Assembly (NCBI GenBank): GCA_050485485.1
Contig: JBJHBM010000008.1
Coordinates: forward strand, 14,865 to 78,864
Reading direction: 5' to 3'
DNA length: 64,000 nt
From: WHSO01 sp050485485
GTDB taxonomy: Bacteria; Pseudomonadota; Alphaproteobacteria; SMXQ01
The notes beneath the pieces are model-generated. The model worked only from the letters and a program-made list of their open reading frames with translations, was not told where the DNA came from and searched no databases. Below, piece after piece: positions 27,092-34,787 of the stretch (positions within the stretch are counted from its first letter, which is position 1; every line of letters begins with the position of its first letter). A program made the position numbers and the translations under genes.

Positions 27092-28154
27092 GGACCAGCA
27101 TGTCCTCTGGCTTGCGCTCGAAGGCGCGGCGGTCGGCGTCGACCATTTCGGAGACCAGGTGGGGGAACGGCGTCTCGTGGCGCCAGCCGAGCCGCTCACG
27201 CGCTTTCGCCGGATTCCCGAGGAGCCAGTCCACCTCGGTGGGGCGGAAGTAGCGCGGATCGACGGATACCAGTACTTCGCCCGTACGCGCACAAGAGCCT
27301 GTCTCCTCTATGCCGGAGCCGTGCCACTCTATCCTGCGCCCGATGTGGGCGAAGGCGGCCTCGACGAATTCGCGGACGGTATGCGATTCGCCGGTCGCCA
27401 GCACGTAGTCGTCGGATTTCGGCTGTTGCAGCATGAGCCACATGCCCTCGACGTAATCGCGCGCGTGTCCCCAGTCGCGCGCGGCGTCGAGATTACCGAG
27501 ATGGAGCCGCGCCTGATGGCCGAGAGAGATCGCCGCCACGCCACGCGTAATCTTGCGGGTAACGAACGTTTCCCCTCGAACCGGGCTTTCATGATTGAAC
27601 AGGATTCCGTTCGAAGCATGCATGCCGTAGGACTGCCGATAGTTGACCGTGATCCAGTAGGCATAGAGCTTCGCCGCCGCGTAGGGGCTGCGCGGCTGAA
27701 AAGGCGTTGTCTCGCTCTGGGGGTGTTCGGGCGTGTTGCCGTAGAGTTCCGACGTCGACGCCTGGTAGAACCGTACCCTGTCGGCCATGCGGAGAATGCG
27801 GATCGCCTCCAGCATACGCAGCGTGCCGAGGCCATCGGCGTTACCGGTGTATTCCGGCGTCTCGAAGCTGACCTGGACATGGCTCTGCGCGGCGAGATTG
27901 TAAATCTCGTCCGGCTGGACCTCCTGCATCAGGCGTATCAGGTTGGTCGAATCGGTCATATCGCCGTAATGGAGGAAGAACCTCACTCCGGGCTCGTGCG
28001 GATCGCGGTACAGATGATCGATCCGGGCGGTGTTGAACGAGGAGGAACGTCGCTTGACGCCATGGACCTCGTAGCCCTTGGAGAGCAGCAATTCGGCAAG
28101 GTAGGCGCCATCCTGGCCCGTAACGCCGGTGATCAAGGCCACTTTCTTCTTCAT
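27081..28154 (-). CDS. gmd: GDP-mannose 4,6-dehydratase
   Basis: 357 residues, normal length. It dehydrates the GDP-mannose made by ManC to GDP-4-keto-6-deoxy-D-mannose. The cofactor motif ALITGVTGQDGAYLAELLL, the RRSSSFNTARIDHLY loop, the catalytic Thr/Ser-Glu set in QASTSELYGNTPEHPQSETTPF and Tyr-x3-Lys in SPYAAAKLYAYW are all present. It is the first gene of a two-gene operon with fcl. The upstream gap contains a GTCACA direct repeat reading toward it. Confidence 0.97.
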   Translation of the reverse strand: MKKKVALITGVTGQDGAYLAELLLSKGYEVHGVKRRSSSFNTARIDHLYRDPHEPGVRFFLHYGDMTDSTNLIRLMQEVQPDEIYNLAAQSHVQVSFETPEYTGNADGLGTLRMLEAIRILRMADRVRFYQASTSELYGNTPEHPQSETTPFQPRSPYAAAKLYAYWITVNYRQSYGMHASNGILFNHESPVRGETFVTRKITRGVAAISLGHQARLHLGNLDAARDWGHARDYVEGMWLMLQQPKSDDYVLATGESHTVREFVEAAFAHIGRRIEWHGSGIEETGSCARTGEVLVSVDPRYFRPTEVDWLLGNPAKARERLGWRHETPFPHLVSEMVDADRRAFERKPEDMLVHAA

Positions 28155-28265
28155 CGTACTGGGTTCTCCTACGGGCTTGCCGCCCGGAGCCGGCCGGTCG
28201 TCCGCGCCCGCTCCGACGCGTGATTTGTGCGCTCAGATCACACACGCCAGCCGGTATTGCCACCA

Positions 28266-28281
28266 GTGAACAAGCTGTGAC
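28266..28281 (-). promoter_or_regulatory. GTCACA direct repeat, 11-bp period, before gmd
   Basis: Read on the minus strand, GTCACAGCTTGTTCAC has TCAC cores exactly 11 bases apart and lies about 110 bases upstream of the gmd start. It has the same element and spacing as the repeat at the start of the ChvI-like regulator. Confidence 0.4.
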
Positions 28282-28304
28282 GACCCAAGGCCTTCGACGG
28301 CGGC

Positions 28305-28330
28305 GGAACTTCAACGACGCTTTCCCTGTT
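28305..28330 (+). promoter_or_regulatory. candidate ECF-type promoter before the DUF4340 gene
   Basis: GGAAC (28305-28309), a 17-base spacer and TGTT (28327-28330), about 80 bases before the start codon. It departs from the EcfG consensus in one base of the -10 element. A perfect hairpin overlaps its -10. Confidence 0.35.
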
Positions 28331-28340
28331 TTTAACAGGG
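28324..28340 (+). promoter_or_regulatory. perfect palindrome overlapping the -10 element
   Basis: CCCTGTTTTTAACAGGG is a 7-bp perfect inverted repeat with a 3-base centre. It overlaps the TGTT of the candidate promoter and so could be an operator. It lacks a following T-run, which argues against a terminator. Confidence 0.4.
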
Positions 28341-28407
28341 GAGGTCGGCCTTCGTTCCCGCGAAGCCCACCTCGTCCTACAACTTTGCGGACATGGAGAG
28401 AACGAAC

Positions 28408-29496
28408 ATGAACAGCGCCGAGCAGTCCCGTCTCGCCGGCCAAGGGCCCGCCAACTCGTGGCGTCCGATCGTCTACCTCTCCATCGTCGTTCTCGCGCTC
28501 GCAGGCTTTGCCGGCTGGATGATGATGGAGGAAAATGCCAGCACGGTGCCCGGATTCGTGACGGCGGGCGATCATGAAGCCGTCACGGTCGACGACGGGA
28601 TGCGCGAACGCGTTGCCGTCATCGGCATCAGGGGACAGGGACGAGGAGTCGAGCTGAGGCGCGACGGCGATACCTGGCGGCTCGCCAGTCACGGCGGATA
28701 CCCGGTGCCCGCAGACCGCGTCAACGGCCTGCTCGATTCCCTGGAAAAGCTGCGCGTGGCCTATGTCTCCGAACAGCAGCCGCCACCCTACGAAGCGATG
28801 GGACTCTCCAAGCTCGACGACCCGGCCGGCGTGACGTCGCAGGTGACGCTGCGCGACGCGGAGGGAACGACGCTTGCCACACTCGCCGTCGGCACTTCCG
28901 TCTCCGCTCCCGGCACCACGCTACAGCCCATGACAGCCGTGGCCAGGCCCGACGAGCAGAACATCTGGCTGGTCCACGGCGAGTTCCAGCTCGCGACAGA
29001 ACCGGTGGCCTGGGTCGACAACCAGATCACGGACATTCCGCCGCAACGCCTCGCCACCCTGGCCGTCACCGCGCCCGACGGAAAGCGCCTCGCGCTACGG
29101 CGCGGCGGCGAGGGCGGCGAGCTGGCGGTTGTGGAAGGGCTGCCGCAGGGCGAACGGATCAAGGCGACTTGGCTGCCGCGCGAACTGGCGGGCGCGCTCG
29201 AGGATCTCCGTTTCCTCGACGTCCGCCCCGCCGAGAAGATTGAGTTCGAACGAGGTGCCTGGAAGGCCGAGATCGCGACCGCCGACGGCCTCACCTACGA
29301 GGCGATGCTGATCCGCGAGGCCGACGCCGGCGCGACCGGCGCCTGGGCGACGTTGCGCGCCGAAGCCAACGAGGAGCATACCAAGGCGGCCGCGCAGGAT
29401 TTCAACGAGCGCCACGCGCGATGGGCTTATCTGCTCAACGAGTACGCGGCCGGGCGCCTCACGGTGCGGCCGGAAGACCTCACGCAGGCGGAATGA
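28408..29496 (+). CDS. DUF4340 domain protein, single-pass membrane
   Basis: 362 residues. One N-terminal transmembrane helix (about residues 18-38, IVYLSIVVLALAGFAGWMMM) anchors a periplasmic region with the DUF4340 pattern: ELRRDGDTWRLASHGGYPVPADRVNGLLDSL, then a repeat-like second half and a C-terminal WAYLLNEYAAGRLTVRPEDLT. In many bacteria this family is encoded beside an ABC-2 gliding or export transporter; no such partner is present here. Function is unknown. The ATG at 28408 follows GGAGAG; an ATG 15 bases upstream has no ribosome site. Confidence 0.8.
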   Translation: MNSAEQSRLAGQGPANSWRPIVYLSIVVLALAGFAGWMMMEENASTVPGFVTAGDHEAVTVDDGMRERVAVIGIRGQGRGVELRRDGDTWRLASHGGYPVPADRVNGLLDSLEKLRVAYVSEQQPPPYEAMGLSKLDDPAGVTSQVTLRDAEGTTLATLAVGTSVSAPGTTLQPMTAVARPDEQNIWLVHGEFQLATEPVAWVDNQITDIPPQRLATLAVTAPDGKRLALRRGGEGGELAVVEGLPQGERIKATWLPRELAGALEDLRFLDVRPAEKIEFERGAWKAEIATADGLTYEAMLIREADAGATGAWATLRAEANEEHTKAAAQDFNERHARWAYLLNEYAAGRLTVRPEDLTQAE

Positions 29497-29511
29497 CGCC
29501 ACCACCGTGAT

Positions 29512-29543
29512 AAAAAAACGGCCCGTGGTCTCGCCGCAGGCCG
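29512..29543 (-). terminator. intrinsic terminator of the DUF4168 gene
   Basis: On the minus strand a stem of about ten pairs (CGGCCTGCGG with CCACGGGCCG, one G-U and one mismatch) closes a CGAGA loop and is followed directly by seven T residues. It lies 58 bases past the DUF4168 stop codon. Confidence 0.85.
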
Positions 29544-29600
29544 AAGGGTCTGGGAGGGCATCGCGCTCGCGCGGACCAGCGACAAGCGCGGCAGGCGACG

Positions 29601-29984
29601 CTACTGGGCTTCACGAAGGTATTCGTTGACTTCCTGCGCGATCTGCGGATCGGTCAGCGCGGCATTGTAGATGTCGTTGTACTTCTCGACTGTCAGGCCC
29701 TCTTCCTCGATGGCCTCGACCATCTTGCCCGTGGCCTCTTCCCGCACGGATTGCTGCTCTTCGGGCGAACCGGCGCTCTGGAGCCGCTTGGTGTATTCCT
29801 CGTTGATCTTGCGAAGCTCGACGACCGCGCTGGCGTAGGACTTTAGATCGTCCGAATCGTACTTTGCGGCAGCGGGCGGCGGCATTTCGCCCTGGCCCGG
29901 TGCCTGCTGCGCCAGGGCCGCGGGAGGCGCCCATGCCAGTCCGAGCGCGATGACCGCGGCGAAGGGAATCAAGGCCAATTTCAT
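29601..29984 (-). CDS. exported DUF4168 protein
   Basis: 127 residues. A clear signal peptide (MKLALIPFAAVIALGLAWAPPAALAQ) leads to a small helical domain of the DUF4168 type: SYASAVVELRKINEEYTKRL, then EEEGLTVEKYNDIYNAALTDPQIAQEVN. It is a periplasmic protein of unknown role. AAAGGA precedes the ATG at 29984. A GGAAC-N17-TGTT element about 85 bases upstream and a strong terminator suggest a monocistronic, stress-induced transcript. It is divergent from the second ECF sigma operon. Confidence 0.85.
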   Translation of the reverse strand: MKLALIPFAAVIALGLAWAPPAALAQQAPGQGEMPPPAAAKYDSDDLKSYASAVVELRKINEEYTKRLQSAGSPEEQQSVREEATGKMVEAIEEEGLTVEKYNDIYNAALTDPQIAQEVNEYLREAQ

Positions 29985-30068
29985 CGTATGGTCCTTTCGC
30001 TGGTTTCGACGATGCCGTCCTGCGACCGCGGATCGCTCCGGCAGCACAGAAGGCGGTGCTGGTAGATA

Positions 30069-30094
30069 AACAGGCCGTGCCCGTGCCCGGTTCC
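30069..30094 (-). promoter_or_regulatory. candidate ECF-type promoter for the DUF4168 gene
   Basis: On the minus strand GGAAC (30094-30090), a 17-base spacer, then TGTT (30072-30069). This is the same pattern as in front of the DUF4340 gene. Confidence 0.35.
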
Positions 30095-30129
30095 AGGATT
30101 CGGTCGGCCGGACAAATTCGTTGCGGCGG

Positions 30130-30154
30130 GGAACTTTTCGCCGCTCCGGATGTC
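30130..30154 (+). promoter_or_regulatory. candidate autoregulatory ECF promoter
   Basis: GGAAC (30130-30134), a 16-base spacer and TGTC (30151-30154) lie about 28 bases before the sigma factor start. ECF sigma genes usually transcribe themselves from such sites; the -10 differs from CGTT. Confidence 0.35.
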
Positions 30155-30181
30155 CATTAGGGGAGTAATTGTGCGCGCCAG

Positions 30182-30736
30182 ATGACAGACGAGAGAGGCT
30201 TCGAGGTGGCAGAGGACGACCGCGAAGACGTGAAATGGATGATCGCGCGGCAGATACCGCACCTGCGCCGCTACGCCTATACCTTGGCGGGAGACCGGGA
30301 GCGCGCCGACGACCTCGTTCAGGACTGCCTTGAGCGGGCCATCCGCAAGCGCCATCTGTGGAAGCGCCAGGGTTCCATTCGGGGGTGGCTTTATCGCGTG
30401 CTGTACAACGTCTTTCTCAACCAGCGCACCCTTCACGACCGCTTGCGGCGCCAGGTTCCGATCGAGATCGCGACCGCCATGATGCCGTCCGAGCCCGCCC
30501 GCCAGGAACAGCGCCTCGCCTGCCGGGACATCGCGGATGCCATGTCGATGCTGCCGCAGGAGCAGCGCGCCGCCATCGGGCTGACCGCCGTCGAGGGCCT
30601 TTCCTACGACGAGGCGGCGCAGGTCCTGGACATTCCGATCGGCACGCTCCGTTCGCGCGTTGCGCGCGGCAGGATGCGGCTCACCGAGCTCTACGTACAG
30701 CCGGAAGGCCCGATCCGGCTCAGGCGGGTAAAATGA
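30182..30736 (+). CDS. ECF-family RNA polymerase sigma factor
   Basis: 184 residues. Region 2 reads LRRYAYTLAGDRERADDLVQDCLERAI near residues 29-55, and region 4 ends in the helix-turn-helix LSYDEAAQVLDIPIGTLRSRVARGRMRL. It is followed after a single base by an anti-sigma gene, so it is held inactive at the membrane until a signal arrives. It resembles the sigma factor at the left edge of the window (shared LRRYAxxLAG and IPIGT segments) but is not a recent duplicate. Start ATG at 30182; an in-frame GTG at 30206 is unlikely. Confidence 0.94.
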   Translation: MTDERGFEVAEDDREDVKWMIARQIPHLRRYAYTLAGDRERADDLVQDCLERAIRKRHLWKRQGSIRGWLYRVLYNVFLNQRTLHDRLRRQVPIEIATAMMPSEPARQEQRLACRDIADAMSMLPQEQRAAIGLTAVEGLSYDEAAQVLDIPIGTLRSRVARGRMRLTELYVQPEGPIRLRRVK

Positions 30737-30737
30737 C

Positions 30738-31340
30738 ATGACGGATGAACGCAGCATCAACGGAGCCGTCATCGAGATAGGGGACGAGGAACTCGTCGCG
30801 CTCACCGATGGCCAGCTCGACCGCGATCCGCGCTACAAGGCCATGATCGAGCGCATGGCCGCCGCCGACCCCGAGCTCGCGCGGCGCGCGCAGGTCTTCC
30901 GCGAGCACACCGAATGCCTCCGGCGTACCTACGCGGTACGCTTGGCCGAGCCCGTGCCGGCACGGCTGCTGGACGCGCTCGAACGGGACGGGACGGCGGC
31001 GAGCGGTCGGCGCGCGCTGCGGGCGGCCGCCATCGTCGCGGTGGCTCTCGGCGCCGGCACGCTCGGCTGGTTCGGCGCCAAGCTCGACGCCGATGGCGGC
31101 GTCACCTCCTCCCCCGCGCCCGTCGCCGGGCCGGCACCCGAAACCGCGCCCCCCGCCGTACCGCGAACGGTTGCGAGCGAGCCGCCGGTGCCGCTGTTCC
31201 CCGGCGTGATTGCGCCACGCACCGCGGAGCCCGAGCCGATCCGCGGCGAGCGCCTGCTGCCGCTTCCGGCGCGGCCGCAACCGGCCCGCACCCAGCCCGT
31301 CGCCGACACGGCCGGGACGGACACGCGCTTCGAACCCTGA
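30738..31340 (+). CDS. membrane anti-sigma factor
   Basis: 200 residues. The N-terminal cytoplasmic part (IGDEELVALTDGQLDRDPRYKAMIERMAAADPELARRAQVF) has the helical pattern of anti-sigma domains that grip region 2 or 4; no zinc-binding HxxxCxxC is present. One transmembrane helix, about residues 94-112, is followed by a proline-rich periplasmic tail. Position one base after the sigma gene is the main support. The signal sensed is unknown. Confidence 0.85.
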   Translation: MTDERSINGAVIEIGDEELVALTDGQLDRDPRYKAMIERMAAADPELARRAQVFREHTECLRRTYAVRLAEPVPARLLDALERDGTAASGRRALRAAAIVAVALGAGTLGWFGAKLDADGGVTSSPAPVAGPAPETAPPAVPRTVASEPPVPLFPGVIAPRTAEPEPIRGERLLPLPARPQPARTQPVADTAGTDTRFEP

Positions 31341-31437
31341 GGGCACCGCTGCGGCGATGTTCCCGAAAGGTCACACCGCTGCGTCCGGCTCCTGACTAGC
31401 CTCGATTGCAGCACCCCTCGGGCATGGGCGGGCGGAC

Positions 31438-32778
31438 ATGATTATCGTCGACAGGGCATTGGAACGCCGCGAGGCGGACAGCGCGCCGATCCGCGTCGGC
31501 CTCCTGGGGCCGGGCTTCATCGGCCGCGCCATCGCGCGCCAGCTCCTGCTCTACAGCAAGGGGATTCGCGTCTCCGCGATCTACGGGCGCAACGCCGCCG
31601 GTGCAGCGCGTGCCTATACCGAGGCCGGGGTCGAGACGGCGCGGGCCGTGAGGACGGCCGCCGAGATGGCGGAAGCGGTTGCGCGCGGCATTCCCGCCTA
31701 CACCGACGACTGGCGCCTCGTCTGCGGCGCGGCGGGCATCGATATCGTCATGGACGCCACGGGCGGCGTCGAGTTCGGGGCCCACGCCGCACTCATGGCT
31801 ATCGAGCACGGCAAGCACCTGATCCTCAACAACGCCGAGCTCGATGGCACCATCGGGCCGCTGCTCAAGCGCAAGGCGGACCGCGCGGGCGTGATCTACA
31901 CCACCAGCGACGGCGATCAGCCCGGCGTGCAGATGAACCTTTATCGTTTCGTGCGAGGCCTTGGCGTGCGCCCGGTGCTGTGCGGGAACATCAAGGGGCT
32001 TCACGACCCCTACCGCAATCCGACCACCCAGATTCCGTTCGCGCGCAAATGGGGCCAGAAGCCCGAGATGGTATCGTCGTTCGCGGACGGCACGAAGATC
32101 TCCTTCGAGCAGGCCGTGGTCGCCAACGCGACCGGGATGCGGATCGCACGGCGCGGGATGACCGGCGCCGACTTCCCGCCGGGCACGCCGCTCGAGCAGG
32201 CCGTCGCCGCCCTGCCGCTCGAGGACGCGGCGCGGGGCGGCGGGTTCGTGGACTATGTTGTGGGCGCGGTGCCGGCGCCGGGCGTGTTCGTGATCGGCAT
32301 GCTCGAGGATCCGGTGCAGCGCCATTACCTCAGGCTCTACAAGCTGGGCGACGGGCCGTTCTATCTGTTCTACACGCCCTATCACCTGTGCCATTTCGAA
32401 GTCGCCAACTCGGTCGCGCGCGTGGCACTGTTCGCCGACGCGGTGGGTGCGCCCCTGGGCGGGCCCCTGGTGGAGGTGGTGGCGGCGGCCAAGGCCGATC
32501 TCGCCGCCGGCGCCGTCATCGACGGGATGGGCCACTACATGACCTACGGTCTCGCCGAGGACGCGGAGGAGGCGCATGCCGGGCGGATGCTGCCGGTCGG
32601 CGTCGCCGAAGGATGCCGGCTGGTGCGCGACGTGCCGCGGGACACGGTCCTGACCTACGACGACGTGGCGCTGCCGCCCGACCGCCTGATCGATGCCTTG
32701 CGGCGCGAGCAGGACGAGGTTTTCTTCGGCTGGTCGCGTGACCTTCCGGCGCCCGCGCGCAGCTACGCCGCCCGCTGA
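31438..32778 (+). CDS. NAD(P)-dependent oxidoreductase with C-terminal SAF domain
   Basis: 446 residues. The N-terminus has a dinucleotide-binding motif (RVGLLGPGFIGRAIARQLL) as in homoserine dehydrogenase-like and Gfo/Idh-like proteins, followed by MDATGGVEFGAHAALMAIEHGKHLILNN and DGDQPGVQMNL. The last 90 residues (MLPVGVAEGCRLVRDVPRDTVLTYDDV) form an SAF domain like that of sialate synthase or antifreeze proteins. The family occurs in nucleotide-sugar loci, but I know of no proven reaction. A GGTCACA lies about 68 bases upstream. It converges on the GT2 gene with a 22-base gap. Confidence 0.8.
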   Translation: MIIVDRALERREADSAPIRVGLLGPGFIGRAIARQLLLYSKGIRVSAIYGRNAAGAARAYTEAGVETARAVRTAAEMAEAVARGIPAYTDDWRLVCGAAGIDIVMDATGGVEFGAHAALMAIEHGKHLILNNAELDGTIGPLLKRKADRAGVIYTTSDGDQPGVQMNLYRFVRGLGVRPVLCGNIKGLHDPYRNPTTQIPFARKWGQKPEMVSSFADGTKISFEQAVVANATGMRIARRGMTGADFPPGTPLEQAVAALPLEDAARGGGFVDYVVGAVPAPGVFVIGMLEDPVQRHYLRLYKLGDGPFYLFYTPYHLCHFEVANSVARVALFADAVGAPLGGPLVEVVAAAKADLAAGAVIDGMGHYMTYGLAEDAEEAHAGRMLPVGVAEGCRLVRDVPRDTVLTYDDVALPPDRLIDALRREQDEVFFGWSRDLPAPARSYAAR

Positions 32779-32800
32779 TCCTGCGTCTTTTTGCCGCGGC

Positions 32801-33847
32801 TCAGCAGTCGCGGAGACGGGCGCGGACGTGGCTCACGAAGGCGCCGGGCCGCAGGATGGCCTGGCCCATTTCCCCCAGCACGGCGCGTGCGAGGTCGGCC
32901 ACGTCGGGGAACCGGTCCGCCGCGCGCAGGCCCTCGCCGTGATATGAGAAGAACGAGGACTCGCGCAACAGCACCGCGTTGCGGACCAGGAACCGATAGT
33001 AACGGCGAAGAAAACGGGCCTCGAGCCGCGCCATCTCCTCGGGATCGAGATAGCGCGGACCGTACTCCTGTAGCATCAGGAGCGTGTCGCGGTACTGTGA
33101 GCCCTTGCGGTTGGCGACCGTGGCCGTGACCGATTCGCCGTGCACCCGCGACAGCATCAGAACCTCGTGGACGAAGCCGAAATCGACCCGCTCCAGCACG
33201 TTGAGGAAAGCCGCGATGTCGGCGTGGAGATACCTGTCCGGATAGAACGGCATGTTGTCATCGATCAGGTCGCGGCGGATCAGATTGCCGGTGGGCGCGA
33301 TCGCGAACACCTGCTCGCGCAGGAACATGCGGCCCACCTCGCGCCCCGGGAACACGTTGCGGTGAGTCGGCAGTCCCCCGCACTGCAGGCGCCCGCCCCT
33401 GAGCCGCAGCGCGCCGACGATGCCGACCGAGGGGTTGCGCACCGCCACGTCCACCATCCGCATCAGGCTTTCCGGCATCATCGTATCGTCCGCCGGCAGC
33501 ACCCAGACGTAGCGCGCCCGCGGCGAGACATGGCCGAGCGCGCGGTTCCAGTTGGGGATGACGGGCAGCAGCTCGTCGGTTCCGATCAGGCGGATGCGCG
33601 GGTCGCGCGCCGCGTAGTGGCGCGCGACCGCATAGGTCTGGTCGCGGCTCGCGTTATCGAGGATCACGTGCTCGAGCAGGCAATAGCTCTGGGCGAGGAC
33701 GCTCTCTATGCATTCCGCGAGATAGCGCCCGCCGTTGTGGACCGGCGTCACCACGCTGACGAGGGGAGTCTCGGGACCGGTGACCTGCATGAAATACGGC
33801 GCCATCTCCACAAGGACGAGCCGCGCCCGCGCCATGCGGACGCCCAT
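32801..33847 (-). CDS. family 2 glycosyltransferase
   Basis: 348 residues. A GT-A domain starts at PLVSVVTPVHNGGRYLAECIESVL, with the metal-binding region VWVLPADDTMMP near residue 117 and the LHADIAAF segment later. It is expected to transfer one sugar from a nucleotide donor in the cytoplasm; its place between genes for a rare CDP-sugar makes that sugar a reasonable donor guess. No strong ribosome site marks the start; later ATG codons at 33835, 33805 or 33790 would keep the domain intact. Confidence 0.88.
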   Translation of the reverse strand: MGVRMARARLVLVEMAPYFMQVTGPETPLVSVVTPVHNGGRYLAECIESVLAQSYCLLEHVILDNASRDQTYAVARHYAARDPRIRLIGTDELLPVIPNWNRALGHVSPRARYVWVLPADDTMMPESLMRMVDVAVRNPSVGIVGALRLRGGRLQCGGLPTHRNVFPGREVGRMFLREQVFAIAPTGNLIRRDLIDDNMPFYPDRYLHADIAAFLNVLERVDFGFVHEVLMLSRVHGESVTATVANRKGSQYRDTLLMLQEYGPRYLDPEEMARLEARFLRRYYRFLVRNAVLLRESSFFSYHGEGLRAADRFPDVADLARAVLGEMGQAILRPGAFVSHVRARLRDC

Positions 33848-33908
33848 GAAGAAACAGTAGTGATGCCGGCGCCGGCCCGCCAGCGTCCCTCCATAAAGTT
33901 ATAGGTTG

Positions 33909-33934
33909 GTCACAACGGGTCACCGTTTGGGCAC
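33909..33934 (+). promoter_or_regulatory. triple GGTCAC repeat before the CDP-sugar operon
   Basis: GGTCACAAC, GGGTCACCG and GGGCACGG repeat with cores at 33910, 33920 and 33931, spacing 10 and 11 bases. They lie about 100 bases before rfbF. Just downstream is a GGGCC-TTC-GGCCC hairpin (33935-33947) and an AT-rich stretch that could be the -10 region. Confidence 0.45.
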
Positions 33935-34010
33935 GGGCCTTCGGCCCTCCGGCTATTTCATTATGTTTCCGAGCGCCGCCCACCCGGCGCCGCAACCCGA
34001 TGGGGAAAGC

Positions 34011-34787
34011 ATGAAGGTCGTGATTCTGGCGGGCGGCTACGGGACCCGCATAAGCGAGGAAACGGGCACCCGCCCCAAGCCGCTGGTCGAGATCGGCGGC
34101 CGTCCTCTCCTGTGGCATATCATGAAGATCTATTCCGCCTACGGGTTGCGGGAATTCGTCATCTGCGGCGGCTACAAGTGCGCGATGATCAAGTCGTACT
34201 TCCGCGACTATGCGCTTGAGGTTTCCGACGTTTCGTTCGACCTCGCGCGGGGCGACATCGAGTACATCCGCCGCGATGTCGACCCCTGGCGGGTCTCGGT
34301 CATCGACACGGGAGAAAACACCATGACCGGTGGGCGCATCCGGCGCGTGCTCGACTACGTCGGCGACGAGACCTTCTGCCTGACCTACGGCGACGGCGTC
34401 TCCAACGTCGATATCGGCGACCTCATCCGCTATCACCGCACCTCCGGCGCCCTGGCGACGCTGACGGCGGTCCACCAGCCGGGGCGTTTCGGCGCGCTCG
34501 CCCTGGACCCCGAGGAAAGCCGCGTGCGCGCCTTCCGGGAAAAGTCCAACTCCGACGGTGGGCTGATCAACGGCGGCTTCTTCGTCGTCGAACCCGGGAT
34601 CGCGGACTATATCGACGGCGACGAGACGGTGTGGGAGGAGGAGCCCCTGATGCGCCTCGCGCGCGACGGTCTTCTGGCCGCCTACCGACACAACGGCTTC
34701 TGGCAGAACATGGACACCCTGCGCGACAAGATGCTGCTGGAGGATCTCTGGGCCAAGGAGGGCGCACCGTGGAAGGTATGGCATTGA
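34011..34787 (+). CDS. rfbF: glucose-1-phosphate cytidylyltransferase
   Basis: 258 residues, standard length. It makes CDP-glucose from CTP and glucose-1-phosphate, the first step to CDP-linked deoxy and branched sugars. The N-terminal MKVVILAGGYGTRISEETGTRPKPLVEIGGRPLLWHIMK is diagnostic for RfbF rather than for dTDP or GDP enzymes. LTYGDGVSNVDIGDL and INGGFFVVEPG match conserved substrate-binding parts. TGGGGAAAGC precedes the ATG. It overlaps the next gene by 10 bases. Confidence 0.95.
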   Translation: MKVVILAGGYGTRISEETGTRPKPLVEIGGRPLLWHIMKIYSAYGLREFVICGGYKCAMIKSYFRDYALEVSDVSFDLARGDIEYIRRDVDPWRVSVIDTGENTMTGGRIRRVLDYVGDETFCLTYGDGVSNVDIGDLIRYHRTSGALATLTAVHQPGRFGALALDPEESRVRAFREKSNSDGGLINGGFFVVEPGIADYIDGDETVWEEEPLMRLARDGLLAAYRHNGFWQNMDTLRDKMLLEDLWAKEGAPWKVWH

